Positions 1-6,610 of a DNA stretch of 8,808 nt are shown piece by piece; within the stretch, counting starts at the first letter, position 1, and each line of letters opens with the position of its first letter. Source of the DNA: CAYOLL01 sp964404765 [NCBI: uncultured Gemmatimonadota bacterium]. Its GTDB lineage: Bacteria > 4572-55. Location: assembly GCA_964404765.1 (NCBI GenBank), contig CAYOLL010000197.1, positions 1,845-10,652 on the forward strand, given 5' to 3'. The position numbers and the translations under genes are program-made. The notes beneath the pieces are model-generated. The model searched no databases. It saw nothing but the letters and a program-made list of their open reading frames with translations, and was not told where the DNA came from.

Positions 1-840
1 GATCTGGCGATAGCCGATTACAACCGGGCGATTCAACTCCAGCCGGATGATGCCGCTGCCTATTACAACCGGGGAAATGCTTATTATCACTTAGGCAAAT
101 ATGATCTGGCGATAGCCGATTACAACCGGGCGATTCAACTCCAGCCGGATTTAGCCGCTGCCTATTACAACCGGGGAGCTGCTTATAATGACTTAGGCAA
201 ATCTGATCTGGCGATAGCCGATTACAACCGGGCGATTCAACTCCAGCCGGATTTAGCCGTTGCCTATATCTACCGGGGAAATGCTTATAAAGACTTAGGC
301 AAATCTGATCTGTCGATAGCCGATTTCAACCGGGCGATTCAACTCCAGCCGGATTTAGCCGTTGCCTATATCAACCGGGGAAATGCTTATAAAGACTTAG
401 GCAAATATGATCTGGCGATAGCCGATTACAACCGGGCGATTCAACTCCAGCCGGATGATGCCGAGGCCTATAACAACCGGGGAAATGCTTATGATGACTT
501 AGGCAAATCTGATCTGGCGATAGCCGATTACAACCGGGCGATTCAACTCCAGCCGGATGATGCCGAGGCCTATAACAACCGGGGAAATGCTTATGATGAC
601 TTAGGCAAATCTGATCTGGCGATAGCCGATTACAACCGGGCGATTCAACTCCAGCCGGATTATGCCGATGCCTATATCAACCGGGGAGTTGCTTATTATA
701 AATTAGGCAAATCTGATCTGGCGATAGCCGATTACAACCGGGCGATTGAACTCCAGCCGGATTTAGCCGCTGCCTATATCAACCGGGGAGCTGCTTATCG
801 TGACTTAGGCAAATCTGATCTGGCGATAGCCGATTACAAC
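1..840 (+). repeat. Tandem 102-bp coding repeat, 8 full units plus a 24-bp partial ninth
   Basis: Units begin at 1, 103, 205, 307, 409, 511, 613 and 715, and a ninth starts at 817 but diverges after position 840. A core of about 48 bp at the start of each unit is almost identical throughout. Units 409-510 and 511-612 are identical over all 102 bp. All differences between units change the amino acid; I find no silent change. Such near-identity allows unit gain and loss by recombination or slippage, so copy number is probably variable between strains and may be collapsed or expanded in short-read assemblies. Confidence 0.97.
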
Positions 841-909
841 AAAGCAGTCGCACTGAATCCTCAGCTAAAGACACCGGAACGCGATAAATTCTTTGGGCCG
901 GCAAAATAA
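1..909 (+). CDS. Tetratricopeptide-repeat (TPR) protein, C-terminal part (5' end outside window)
   Basis: Frame 1 is open from the first base to a TAA at 907-909, giving 302 visible residues and no in-window start. It consists of eight complete 34-residue TPR units, then a final helix B and a short charged C-terminal tail ending FFGPAK. Each unit shows the TPR signature: G at position 8, A/Y at 10-11, LGK at 14-16, A at 20, Y at 24, A at 27 and P at 32, with the helix B core DLAIADYNRAIQLQP. TPR arrays form superhelical scaffolds that bind peptides or proteins; no catalytic domain is visible, so the partner is unknown. An N-terminal signal or effector domain may lie upstream of the window. 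Units differ mainly at TPR positions 2, 5, 9, 12, 13 and 34, the ligand-contact surface, while the rest is almost invariant. Family assignment is secure; function is not. Confidence 0.95.
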   Translation, partial: DLAIADYNRAIQLQPDDAAAYYNRGNAYYHLGKYDLAIADYNRAIQLQPDLAAAYYNRGAAYNDLGKSDLAIADYNRAIQLQPDLAVAYIYRGNAYKDLGKSDLSIADFNRAIQLQPDLAVAYINRGNAYKDLGKYDLAIADYNRAIQLQPDDAEAYNNRGNAYDDLGKSDLAIADYNRAIQLQPDDAEAYNNRGNAYDDLGKSDLAIADYNRAIQLQPDYADAYINRGVAYYKLGKSDLAIADYNRAIELQPDLAAAYINRGAAYRDLGKSDLAIADYNKAVALNPQLKTPERDKFFGPAK

Positions 910-959
910 GCGCCTGATATTTAGCGGCATTTACACCGCCGCAATCGGCGCGGGTCCGT

Positions 960-1361
960 TTACCCAACAACGGGCGTTTTTTTCCAGTCCAGCGTGCTGA
1001 CCGGCGAGAGGCGGTCACGGCGCATGGCCCAGCCGGTTTCGTTGCGGCCTTCGGCGGCATAGCGCAGGGCGCCCACGCCGAACCGCTCGTTGATGCGGTC
1101 TAACAGTTGGGCCAGTTCTTCCTGGCGGCGGTCCGGCCGGCAAAAGATGTCTAATTGTTCCTGATTGTCCGGGGTCAGTTCGGTCAACTCAATGCCGCAG
1201 CGTTTAAAGGGGAAGCAACTGCCGCCGGGCCATATTTTGGTTAGGGCGTCCTGGGCCCGGTCGATCAAGACACTACTGGCCTGCGTCGGCAATAGCGCCA
1301 CGTCGCAGGCGCGGTGGAACTGCGGCTGCTGTTTTTTAAACGGGTCGGTGGCTATCCACAA
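960..1361 (-). pseudogene. umuC: Remnant of umuC (Y-family DNA polymerase V subunit), 3' end only
   Basis: The minus-strand frame encodes about 130 residues resembling the end of UmuC: a little-finger-like stretch starting near TDPFKK, then the C-terminal DUF4113-like region with KRCGIELTEL, Q-LDIF, LDRINERFGVGALRYAAEG, WAMRRDRLSP and a final TPVV. Intact UmuC is about 420 residues, so the catalytic palm, fingers and thumb are missing. The only possible start is a TTG at 1359-1361 with no ribosome binding site, and the frame runs upstream without UmuC resemblance to a TAG near 1413. The homology fades at about 1350, where repeat-like DNA begins, which suggests truncation by insertion or deletion. 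The stretch is visibly more GC-rich than its neighbours, so it may have been acquired. UmuC acts in error-prone translesion synthesis with UmuD'; this fragment cannot. The identity as UmuC-family is fairly sure; non-function is inferred. Confidence 0.8.
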
Positions 1362-1440
1362 ACAGGTCGCCCCGATGGGGTTTGAAATGCGGAAGTTATT
1401 TAGTACACGTTCCTAATCTTCCAAGTCCTGTAATTTAATG
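1351..1440. repeat. Repeat-like intergenic DNA with a solitary copy of the MITE end motif
   Basis: The stretch 1366-1381 contains a short palindrome (CCCC-GAT-GGGG at 1371-1381). It resembles dispersed palindromic repeats I remember from other bacterial genomes, though I could not search for it. At 1418-1439 lies a motif matching, with a few differences, both ends of the element at 7223-7459 (shared core CTTCCAAGTC-TGT-AATTTAAT). Together these suggest decayed mobile repeats between the umuC remnant and the AsmA-like gene. Confidence 0.45.
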
Positions 1441-1478
1441 ACATTGAATCCTAATTAGTTAGGCAGTAACCTTACAAA

Positions 1479-3593
1479 ATGATCCGACGCCTCTTTCAAA
1501 TCTTGCAACGTGTACTATCCCTCCTGCTATTGTTACCGCTTCGCTGCATTATTCTATACACGCCGCTTGGCACGCGACTGGCAGAACGAATAATGGCCGG
1601 CATCAACCTTTATGCCGCCAATCAACCCGGAATTGGCCGGATAAATATCCAAATGACGCAATTCGTCTGGCCGATCCTATCAACACCGGGCGCGGTTTTC
1701 TCCGATCTGCAAATTCTGACAACGGATAGCCGGGAATTAATTCGTGTAGCAAAGCTAAAAGTAGAATTTGATCCCGCCGCGCTGCTTCTTTGGCGGATTA
1801 AGGCCGCCAAATGCGAATTTTCCGATCTGACCACCACTTATTTTGCGCCTCTGCTAACCATATCCGGACTGAGCGGTAACGGGTTGCTTTTTCCGGGGCG
1901 GCTGCAATTGCAATTAACAGCCGGCGCGGTGCGCAAATCCACGCTGGAAAGTAGCAGTATCGACCTGGAGAATTGGCCGGATGCGCCTTTCGTACACCTG
2001 AGCGCGGTCATATCCGGCCCGGCAACGGATGTGGATCAATTCGTGGATCTGCTGAACTCCAATGGCCAATCAGAACCGGCTTTTTGTGTCAGCAGTGGTC
2101 GGGCATGTACGACATTAGAATTGAGCGGGCCATTTTCCCAGTCATCCGGGTTCGGCCCTGGTATAAACTATAATGCCCATATTGACGGTCAGGCAATCGA
2201 AATCGCCGATTTTTTTGGCTGGACTATGACCGACGGGAACTTCCAAATTGACGCAAATGCGCGGCAGACTCTCGGTCAAGGTCAGGCGGCAATTAATGGC
2301 GTGCCGACCTGCATTGATTGGCTGACGCATATTAATCAACCCCCGCCGAACAGCGTTACCACCATACGGGCGCGTCTTACTGCGACTGATTTAAAGCAGC
2401 TTGACTTTAGCGATTTCCCGGCTTATGACGGCACGGCCATTCTGACCTTGCAGATCAGACCAAACCCGAACTTTACCACACTGGAAATGGTCTTTGATCT
2501 ACACCAAACCGCTTTCGATTTTATACTTATCGGCTTGCATAAAAACAGCAATGTGGCCGCACAACTTCAGGCGGATATAAATATTTTTAAAGATGGACAA
2601 CTTGAGCTGCAACGATTAGAACTGATCGGCGCCGCCCGGCTGCAGGCTTCCGGTCATGGTTTTTTGAATACGCACAACAATCTAAGCAATTATCAGCTCC
2701 ATGTTCACCTGGCACAATATGCCGAGAACGATTTTTGCGCGGAAGTTTACCTGGAAAAAGGTAACTATCGGATTCAACTCAGCGGCGCTTGTTTTGATAT
2801 GCGCCCCATTTTAAAGCTGCTGGCTAACCCGGCTTCCGCCGAAGCCAACACGTTTACGGGCGATATCGACATTCGCTTGAACAGAGCGCTTTTTTTCAAC
2901 CACGAACAGGCGCAGTCCCTATATTCGATCAGCTCCTGGGTTCAGGGTCAATTAATAGCCGCACAATTGACATGGCAGGCGCCGGGCAGACTACTGCTGA
3001 CGTATCAACCGACGAACAAATCCGCACAGTTGACAGGGGCGACCGACGATGCCGGGGCCATGCTGCGCGCTTTAACCCGGCTTGACCTGCTGAAAAGCGG
3101 GCAATTGAAGATTCACGCCGCGCGCGACAGTGCGGACTCGGTGTGGCACGGGCAAGTATCATTAACGAACTCTACCCTCACTCAGGCGCCATTGTTGGCC
3201 CGAATCTTATCACTCGCTTCATTGACGGGTTTGTTGGAGTTATTGAACAGCGGCGGCGTAGTCGTCGAGCATTTGGAAGCGCAAATAAGCTATACCGACA
3301 ATCTTTTAACCGTCAAAGACGGCCAGCTTAAAGGCTTTTCGCTCGGTTTGACCGGTGACGGCACACTGGATTTTAAGCGAAATCAAATACGCTTGGACGG
3401 ACTGCTCATTCCGTTTAACGCCGCCAATAAAATAGCGCGCCAAATTCCGGTCATCGGCAAAATGATGCCCGATGAAAGCCTTGTGGCGGCGCAATATCAT
3501 CTGCGCGGGCGGCTAAATGACCCGCAAATCCTGGTGGACCCGCTCTCGGCTTTAAAGCGCGGTGTAATCGGCAGGTTGTTTGATTTCTTCTAA
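1479..3593 (+). CDS. AsmA-like/DUF3971-type envelope protein, 704 aa
   Basis: The N-terminus is a signal anchor: RR at 3-4, then a leucine-rich hydrophobic segment at about residues 13-28, followed by a long, beta-rich, mostly extracytoplasmic body. The last 170 residues carry the AsmA-like C-terminal pattern: a SGQLKIHA strand near 540, APLLARILSLASLTGLLELL near 570, a VVVEHLEAQISY strand, a FSLGLTGDGTLDF segment near 625, IPVIGKM near 660, then LVDPLSALKRGVIGRLFDFF at the end. Proteins of the AsmA/YhdP/TamB superfamily span the periplasm and have been linked to phospholipid movement to the outer membrane and envelope integrity. Homologues with this C-terminus that I know are often longer, around 1000 residues or more, so this is a short member. 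The ATG at 1479 has no clear ribosome binding site, but it puts the anchor at the N-terminus and a stop-rich leader precedes it. It stands alone and converges with the gene ending at 3604, only 10 nt away. The exact lipid role is unknown. Confidence 0.82.
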   Translation: MIRRLFQILQRVLSLLLLLPLRCIILYTPLGTRLAERIMAGINLYAANQPGIGRINIQMTQFVWPILSTPGAVFSDLQILTTDSRELIRVAKLKVEFDPAALLLWRIKAAKCEFSDLTTTYFAPLLTISGLSGNGLLFPGRLQLQLTAGAVRKSTLESSSIDLENWPDAPFVHLSAVISGPATDVDQFVDLLNSNGQSEPAFCVSSGRACTTLELSGPFSQSSGFGPGINYNAHIDGQAIEIADFFGWTMTDGNFQIDANARQTLGQGQAAINGVPTCIDWLTHINQPPPNSVTTIRARLTATDLKQLDFSDFPAYDGTAILTLQIRPNPNFTTLEMVFDLHQTAFDFILIGLHKNSNVAAQLQADINIFKDGQLELQRLELIGAARLQASGHGFLNTHNNLSNYQLHVHLAQYAENDFCAEVYLEKGNYRIQLSGACFDMRPILKLLANPASAEANTFTGDIDIRLNRALFFNHEQAQSLYSISSWVQGQLIAAQLTWQAPGRLLLTYQPTNKSAQLTGATDDAGAMLRALTRLDLLKSGQLKIHAARDSADSVWHGQVSLTNSTLTQAPLLARILSLASLTGLLELLNSGGVVVEHLEAQISYTDNLLTVKDGQLKGFSLGLTGDGTLDFKRNQIRLDGLLIPFNAANKIARQIPVIGKMMPDESLVAAQYHLRGRLNDPQILVDPLSALKRGVIGRLFDFF

Positions 3594-3603
3594 TGCTATA
3601 CGA

Positions 3604-4752
3604 TTATTCTAATTTGCTTAATGTTGCATAGTAGCAGGATTCTGTTAGATCAGCCCAGGCACTGAGCTGCTTCTGAAACGCCGCGTAAGAATCATAAACT
3701 TCCTTGCAGACCGGATCGCTCGCTACCAGTTCCGTAATGATCTCTTTAGTATAATGACGCAGCCCCTGCAGAACGTCATCCGGGAAGCGTCGAATCTGAA
3801 CCCCATGCTCCGTGATGAGTTTTTGCAAATATTCACTGTTTTTGGCCTCAAACTCAGAGAGTGTCCATTGATTGGCGCGGGCGGCGGCTGTGCGTACAAT
3901 AGCTTGTAAATCAACGGGCAGCGCTTCAAACTTGGCTTTATTTACAAACATCTCTAATGCCGGCCCCGGTTCATGCCAGCCCGGATAATAATAAAACTTG
4001 GCGACTTTGTGAAAGCCCATGATGAAATCATGATACGGGCCAATCCATTCTGCGGCATCAATAACGCCCCGCTCTAAATTTGTATAAATTTCACCGCCGG
4101 GTGACAGAACAGCCGACCCGCCGGCTTTGGCAATAACTTTGCCACCCAGCCCCGGCGTCCGCATTTTCAAACCTTTAAAGTCATTTAGAGAGTTGATCTC
4201 TTTATTAAACCAACCGCCCATTTGCACACCGGTATTGCCAGCCAGCATGGGTATCACATTAAACCCTGCATAAAGCTTTTCCCACAGAGCAAGACCGCCA
4301 CCGCTAATAATCCAGGCATTGATTTGCTGGGCGTTCATCCCAAAAGGAACTGCGGCAAAAAACTGCGCCGCCGGCGCTTTTCCGGCCCAATAATAAGCCG
4401 CGCCATGACCCATTTCCGCCATGCCCTGGCTAACTGCGTCAAAAGCTTCCAGCGCCGGGACCAGCTCACCGCCGCCATAGACTTTTATCTTCAAGCGGCC
4501 CTCGGACATTTCGTCTATCCATTTGGCTATCAACTCTGCGCCTTCGCCCAAAACAGGAAAATGCGGCGGCCAGGCTGTTACCATCTTCCATTCATAAGTT
4601 TGCCTTGTCAGCGCTGTTTGTGCGACGGCTGGTTGTTGATTTTCCGCATTGCAACCAAATATTAAGCCGGTTCCGCCGGTCAAAACGGCAGCAGTCGCCT
4701 GTTTCAAAAAGTCACGCCGCTGGACTGGCGAGGCGCTTTCCACGTTATCCAC
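3604..4752 (-). CDS. TRAP transporter DctP/TakP-like solute-binding protein, Tat-exported
   Basis: This 382-residue protein begins with a Tat signal: QRRDFLK with twin arginines at 12-13, a hydrophobic stretch to residue 33, and a cysteine at 34 in LIFGC that could be lipidated, although Phe before Gly is an atypical lipobox. The mature part has TRAP-family landmarks: VYGGGELVPALEAFDAV (91-107), the conserved Arg in KMRTPG (R198), AEWIGPYHD (234-242) and FYYYPGWHEPGP (253-264). These resemble binding proteins of the TakP type, which bind 2-oxo acids such as pyruvate in the periplasm; the substrate here is inferred. The start is GTG at 4750-4752, preceded by GGGAGG at 4757-4762 only 4 nt away; the nearby ATG is out of frame and an in-frame TAA lies just upstream. 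No DctQ or DctM permease gene is in the window. It lies 21 nt after the 142-aa membrane protein, probably in one operon with the cyclase. Confidence 0.93.
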   Translation of the reverse strand: MDNVESASPVQRRDFLKQATAAVLTGGTGLIFGCNAENQQPAVAQTALTRQTYEWKMVTAWPPHFPVLGEGAELIAKWIDEMSEGRLKIKVYGGGELVPALEAFDAVSQGMAEMGHGAAYYWAGKAPAAQFFAAVPFGMNAQQINAWIISGGGLALWEKLYAGFNVIPMLAGNTGVQMGGWFNKEINSLNDFKGLKMRTPGLGGKVIAKAGGSAVLSPGGEIYTNLERGVIDAAEWIGPYHDFIMGFHKVAKFYYYPGWHEPGPALEMFVNKAKFEALPVDLQAIVRTAAARANQWTLSEFEAKNSEYLQKLITEHGVQIRRFPDDVLQGLRHYTKEIITELVASDPVCKEVYDSYAAFQKQLSAWADLTESCYYATLSKLE

Positions 4753-4756
4753 ATTG

Positions 4757-4762
4757 CCTCCC
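4757..4762 (-). promoter_or_regulatory. Ribosome binding site GGGAGG of the TRAP binding-protein gene
   Basis: A strong Shine-Dalgarno sequence sits 4 nt from the GTG start at 4752. It decides in favour of GTG as the start, because no ATG is in frame and the frame closes upstream with a TAA within the intergenic gap. The short spacing may moderate initiation. Confidence 0.75.
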
Positions 4763-4773
4763 GATGTTAAAAA

Positions 4774-5202
4774 TTATGCAGGTAATGCGCCAAAAGCTAT
4801 ACCGGGCATCCGCGTCTGAATTGTTGCGTCGCTTTGGGCGGCAGCCTCGACACGTTTAAAAAAGCTATCCAGCTCTTCAGCGGTCAGCTTACCATCGGCC
4901 AGGATTTCATTGGCGTAAAGACCCAGTTCTTTTGCCTCGGCCCAACTGATTTTGCCCTCTTTGATCGCATCATAGCCTTTTTGATAGCCTTCATCAAAAT
5001 GTTGCTTATTATAATCTTGCGGCAGACGCTGTTCCATTTGGCTTTGAAAATAGTGGCCGGTTTTATCGGCAACATACCCAGTCAGTTTGCCGATAGCCAA
5101 AACCAGGGCAATGGCCAGAATTATCATCAGGATTAGCGACACGCCGCAACCGATTAAGCAGCCTTTTTTCCAATTAAACGGTTTTTGATTCGTCTCATTC
5201 AT
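4774..5202 (-). CDS. Small single-pass membrane protein with EF-hand-like C-terminal half, 142 aa
   Basis: I do not recognise a named family. Residues 1-13 are polar with lysines at 12-13, a transmembrane helix spans about 14-38 with cysteines at 15 and 19, and the remaining 100 residues are soluble, mostly helical. By the positive-inside rule the soluble part should face the periplasm. Two similar stretches, EGKISWAEAKEL (82-93) and ADGKLTAEELDSF (102-114), resemble the second half of EF-hand loops (G-x-I/L-x-x-x-E) but lack the leading acidic ligands, so calcium binding is doubtful; SHOCT-like helices are an alternative. The ATG is 3 nt after the cyclase stop and has no ribosome binding site of its own, so translation is probably coupled. 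The Tat-exported binding protein follows 21 nt downstream. A relay between a periplasmic protein and the cyclase can be imagined but nothing in the sequence proves it. Confidence 0.85.
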   Translation of the reverse strand: MNETNQKPFNWKKGCLIGCGVSLILMIILAIALVLAIGKLTGYVADKTGHYFQSQMEQRLPQDYNKQHFDEGYQKGYDAIKEGKISWAEAKELGLYANEILADGKLTAEELDSFFKRVEAAAQSDATIQTRMPGIAFGALPA

Positions 5203-5205
5203 TGT

Positions 5206-6306
5206 TTAGTCCAATACTTGAATAACTTTGTATAAGGTCATCGCTTCATCAATGCCTTTAATTTTTTGTGGCGGTAACTGCAGCGACACAATGTGATTTT
5301 CGACCTCATCATGCGTTACCGCACTAATAATGATCTCACCTTTACCGGCGATACCTTCCAGCCGCGAGGCGATGTTGACACTATCGGCAATCACTGTATA
5401 ATCCATAGATTGCTCCGAGCCAATATTGCCGACAATTGCGTCGCCGGTGTTAATGCCAATTCCCAGACCTAAATTGGTAAAGTCGGCATCATTAACAGAT
5501 AGCTGCAGCGCTTGAAACGCATCTTGCATACCAACGGCCGTTTGAATGGCCCGAAATGTGTCATCAGCATTACTGATGGGAGCGCCATAAAAAACCATCA
5601 TGCCATCGCCCAACAGTTTATCCAAGGTGCCCCGATATTGAAAAACAATACTTGTTAGTTTTCCAAAAACTTTATTCAGGGTACTGACGACTTCTGTCGC
5701 TGACCGCTTGTTAGAATAAGCCGTAAACCCGCGAATGTCGGCAAATAACGTGGTGATTTTACGGACTTCACCGCCTAACTTAAGATACTTTTGCGGGTCT
5801 TTAAGAATTTCAGTGGTGACTTCTTCGGACATATAGCGATGCAGTAATTCGGATAGCAGTTGGTTTTTCTTTTCAATTTCAATTTTCTGCTGCTGAACGG
5901 TCTGATGACTTTCTTCTAACTGGGTATGAAGCTCGCGGACACGTAACAAAGATTTGACCCGGGTGATAAGCTCTTCCCGCCGAACGGGTTTGGATAAGAA
6001 ATCGTCGGTACCAACCTCGATGCCTTTGATCCGGTCACTAAAGTTGGTTAATGCCGTCACCATGATGATCGGGATAAACTGTGTCTTTTGATTTTGTTTA
6101 AGCTGTCGGCACACCTCAAAACCGTTCATTTTTGGCATCATGACATCTAAAAGAATCATATCCGGCATGACAACTTCGACTTTGGCCAAAGCGTCTTCGC
6201 CATCTATAGCTTCAAATAGCTCATAGTGTTTGCCGTCAACTTCCAACATCGCTGTTAAAAGCTTGCGGTTGGCTTGAATATCATCAGCAATCAGAATTTT
6301 ATGCAC
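5206..6306 (-). CDS. Response regulator fused to class III adenylate cyclase (REC-coiled coil-CHD), 366 aa
   Basis: Residues 1-120 form a receiver domain: acidic D8 and D9, phospho-acceptor D54 in ILLDVMMP, T84 and K106 in SKP. A likely coiled coil covers about 122-155. Residues 180-330 form the cyclase homology domain: metal aspartates D190 (FADIRGFT) and D234 (LLGDGMM), substrate-base residues K230 and T304 (MDYT), and transition-state N311 and R315 (VNIASR). The Lys/Thr pair fits ATP-using class IIIb enzymes such as cyanobacterial CyaC, so cAMP rather than cGMP is the likely product. All catalytic residues are present; the usual Gly before DSVN is Ala307. The protein is cytoplasmic, and phosphorylation by a partner histidine kinase, which is not in the window, should control dimer activity. 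The ATG at 6304-6306 gives a complete receiver; upstream GGGG lies rather far away. It is the first gene of a probable three-gene operon. Confidence 0.94.
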   Translation of the reverse strand: MHKILIADDIQANRKLLTAMLEVDGKHYELFEAIDGEDALAKVEVVMPDMILLDVMMPKMNGFEVCRQLKQNQKTQFIPIIMVTALTNFSDRIKGIEVGTDDFLSKPVRREELITRVKSLLRVRELHTQLEESHQTVQQQKIEIEKKNQLLSELLHRYMSEEVTTEILKDPQKYLKLGGEVRKITTLFADIRGFTAYSNKRSATEVVSTLNKVFGKLTSIVFQYRGTLDKLLGDGMMVFYGAPISNADDTFRAIQTAVGMQDAFQALQLSVNDADFTNLGLGIGINTGDAIVGNIGSEQSMDYTVIADSVNIASRLEGIAGKGEIIISAVTHDEVENHIVSLQLPPQKIKGIDEAMTLYKVIQVLD

Positions 6307-6386
6307 TGATGCTTACCCCGAAATTTAGATTCACCGTCGAATTGTTGTTGGCAATAATTTATACTGGCAAGCAATCTTCTGAACAT

Positions 6387-6412
6387 AAAAATACCCGCAA
6401 CAATGGCGGGTA
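6387..6412 (-). terminator. Intrinsic terminator after the 46-aa membrane peptide gene
   Basis: On the minus strand a perfect 7-bp GC-rich stem (TACCCGC/GCGGGTA, 6406-6412 with 6392-6398) encloses a 7-nt loop and is followed by five T (6387-6391). It lies about 55 nt past the stop of the 46-aa gene and separates that unit from the cyclase operon, whose promoter should then lie within 6307-6390. Confidence 0.75.
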
Positions 6413-6466
6413 AGATAGACGCAGTTTCAATTCGTATACCCGCATGGAGATAGCGGACGGCCAATC

Positions 6467-6607
6467 TCAAAACTTTCGCATTGAGTTGAAAATAGATCGT
6501 AATATGATAAATGCAATAAAGATAATTAATGGCCAATAAATAAGTGGGTGTGACGAAATGAAATTAAAAAATTTGTCCACTAAAGATCGGATTTCATTCT
6601 CTTTCAT
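6467..6607 (-). CDS. Small single-pass membrane peptide, 46 aa, coupled to the zinc-ribbon gene
   Basis: An ATG at 6605-6607 opens a 46-codon frame ending in TGA at 6467-6469. The product begins MKENEIRSLVDKFFNF, has one hydrophobic helix at about residues 21-36 (HPLIYWPLIIFIAFIIL) and ends in a basic tail, SMRKF. The evidence for translation is good: AGGTGG at 6615-6620 sits 7 nt before the ATG, the upstream gene stops only 3 nt before it, and a clear terminator follows. The polypeptide has the composition of a real membrane anchor rather than random frame. It is too short to assign to a family. It may anchor or partner the upstream zinc-ribbon protein, but this is inference from coupling alone. 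Confidence 0.72.
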   Translation of the reverse strand: MKENEIRSLVDKFFNFISSHPLIYWPLIIFIAFIILRSIFNSMRKF

Positions 6608-6610
6608 AGG

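Noticed and set aside
1-816. CRISPR array
   Set aside because: The period is 102 bp, the whole unit is conserved, there are no unique spacers, and the frame encodes clear TPR motifs.
920-960. Terminator after the TPR gene
   Set aside because: A 5-bp stem CGCCG/CGGCG with a 4-nt loop is present but no T tract follows directly.
1165-1416. 83-codon plus-strand frame opposite the umuC remnant
   Set aside because: The UmuC-like pattern is on the minus strand; this frame is its shadow.
1440-1478. Promoter of the AsmA-like gene
   Set aside because: The region is AT-rich but no convincing pair of -35 and -10 boxes or Shine-Dalgarno sequence is visible.
3594-3603. Bidirectional terminator between the convergent genes
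   Set aside because: The gap is only 10 nt and no GC-rich inverted repeat with T tract was found around it.
4222-4665. 147-codon plus-strand frame opposite the TRAP gene
   Set aside because: It is the antisense shadow of a well-supported TRAP binding-protein gene and has no recognisable motifs or ribosome binding site.
6291-6536. 81-codon minus-strand frame before the cyclase gene
   Set aside because: It runs through the terminator at 6387-6412, overlaps the cyclase start and the 46-aa gene in another frame, and resembles no protein.
6557-6607. AATGAAAT/ATTTCATT inverted repeat as an operator
   Set aside because: It is short, AT-rich and lies within the 46-aa coding sequence, so chance is likely.
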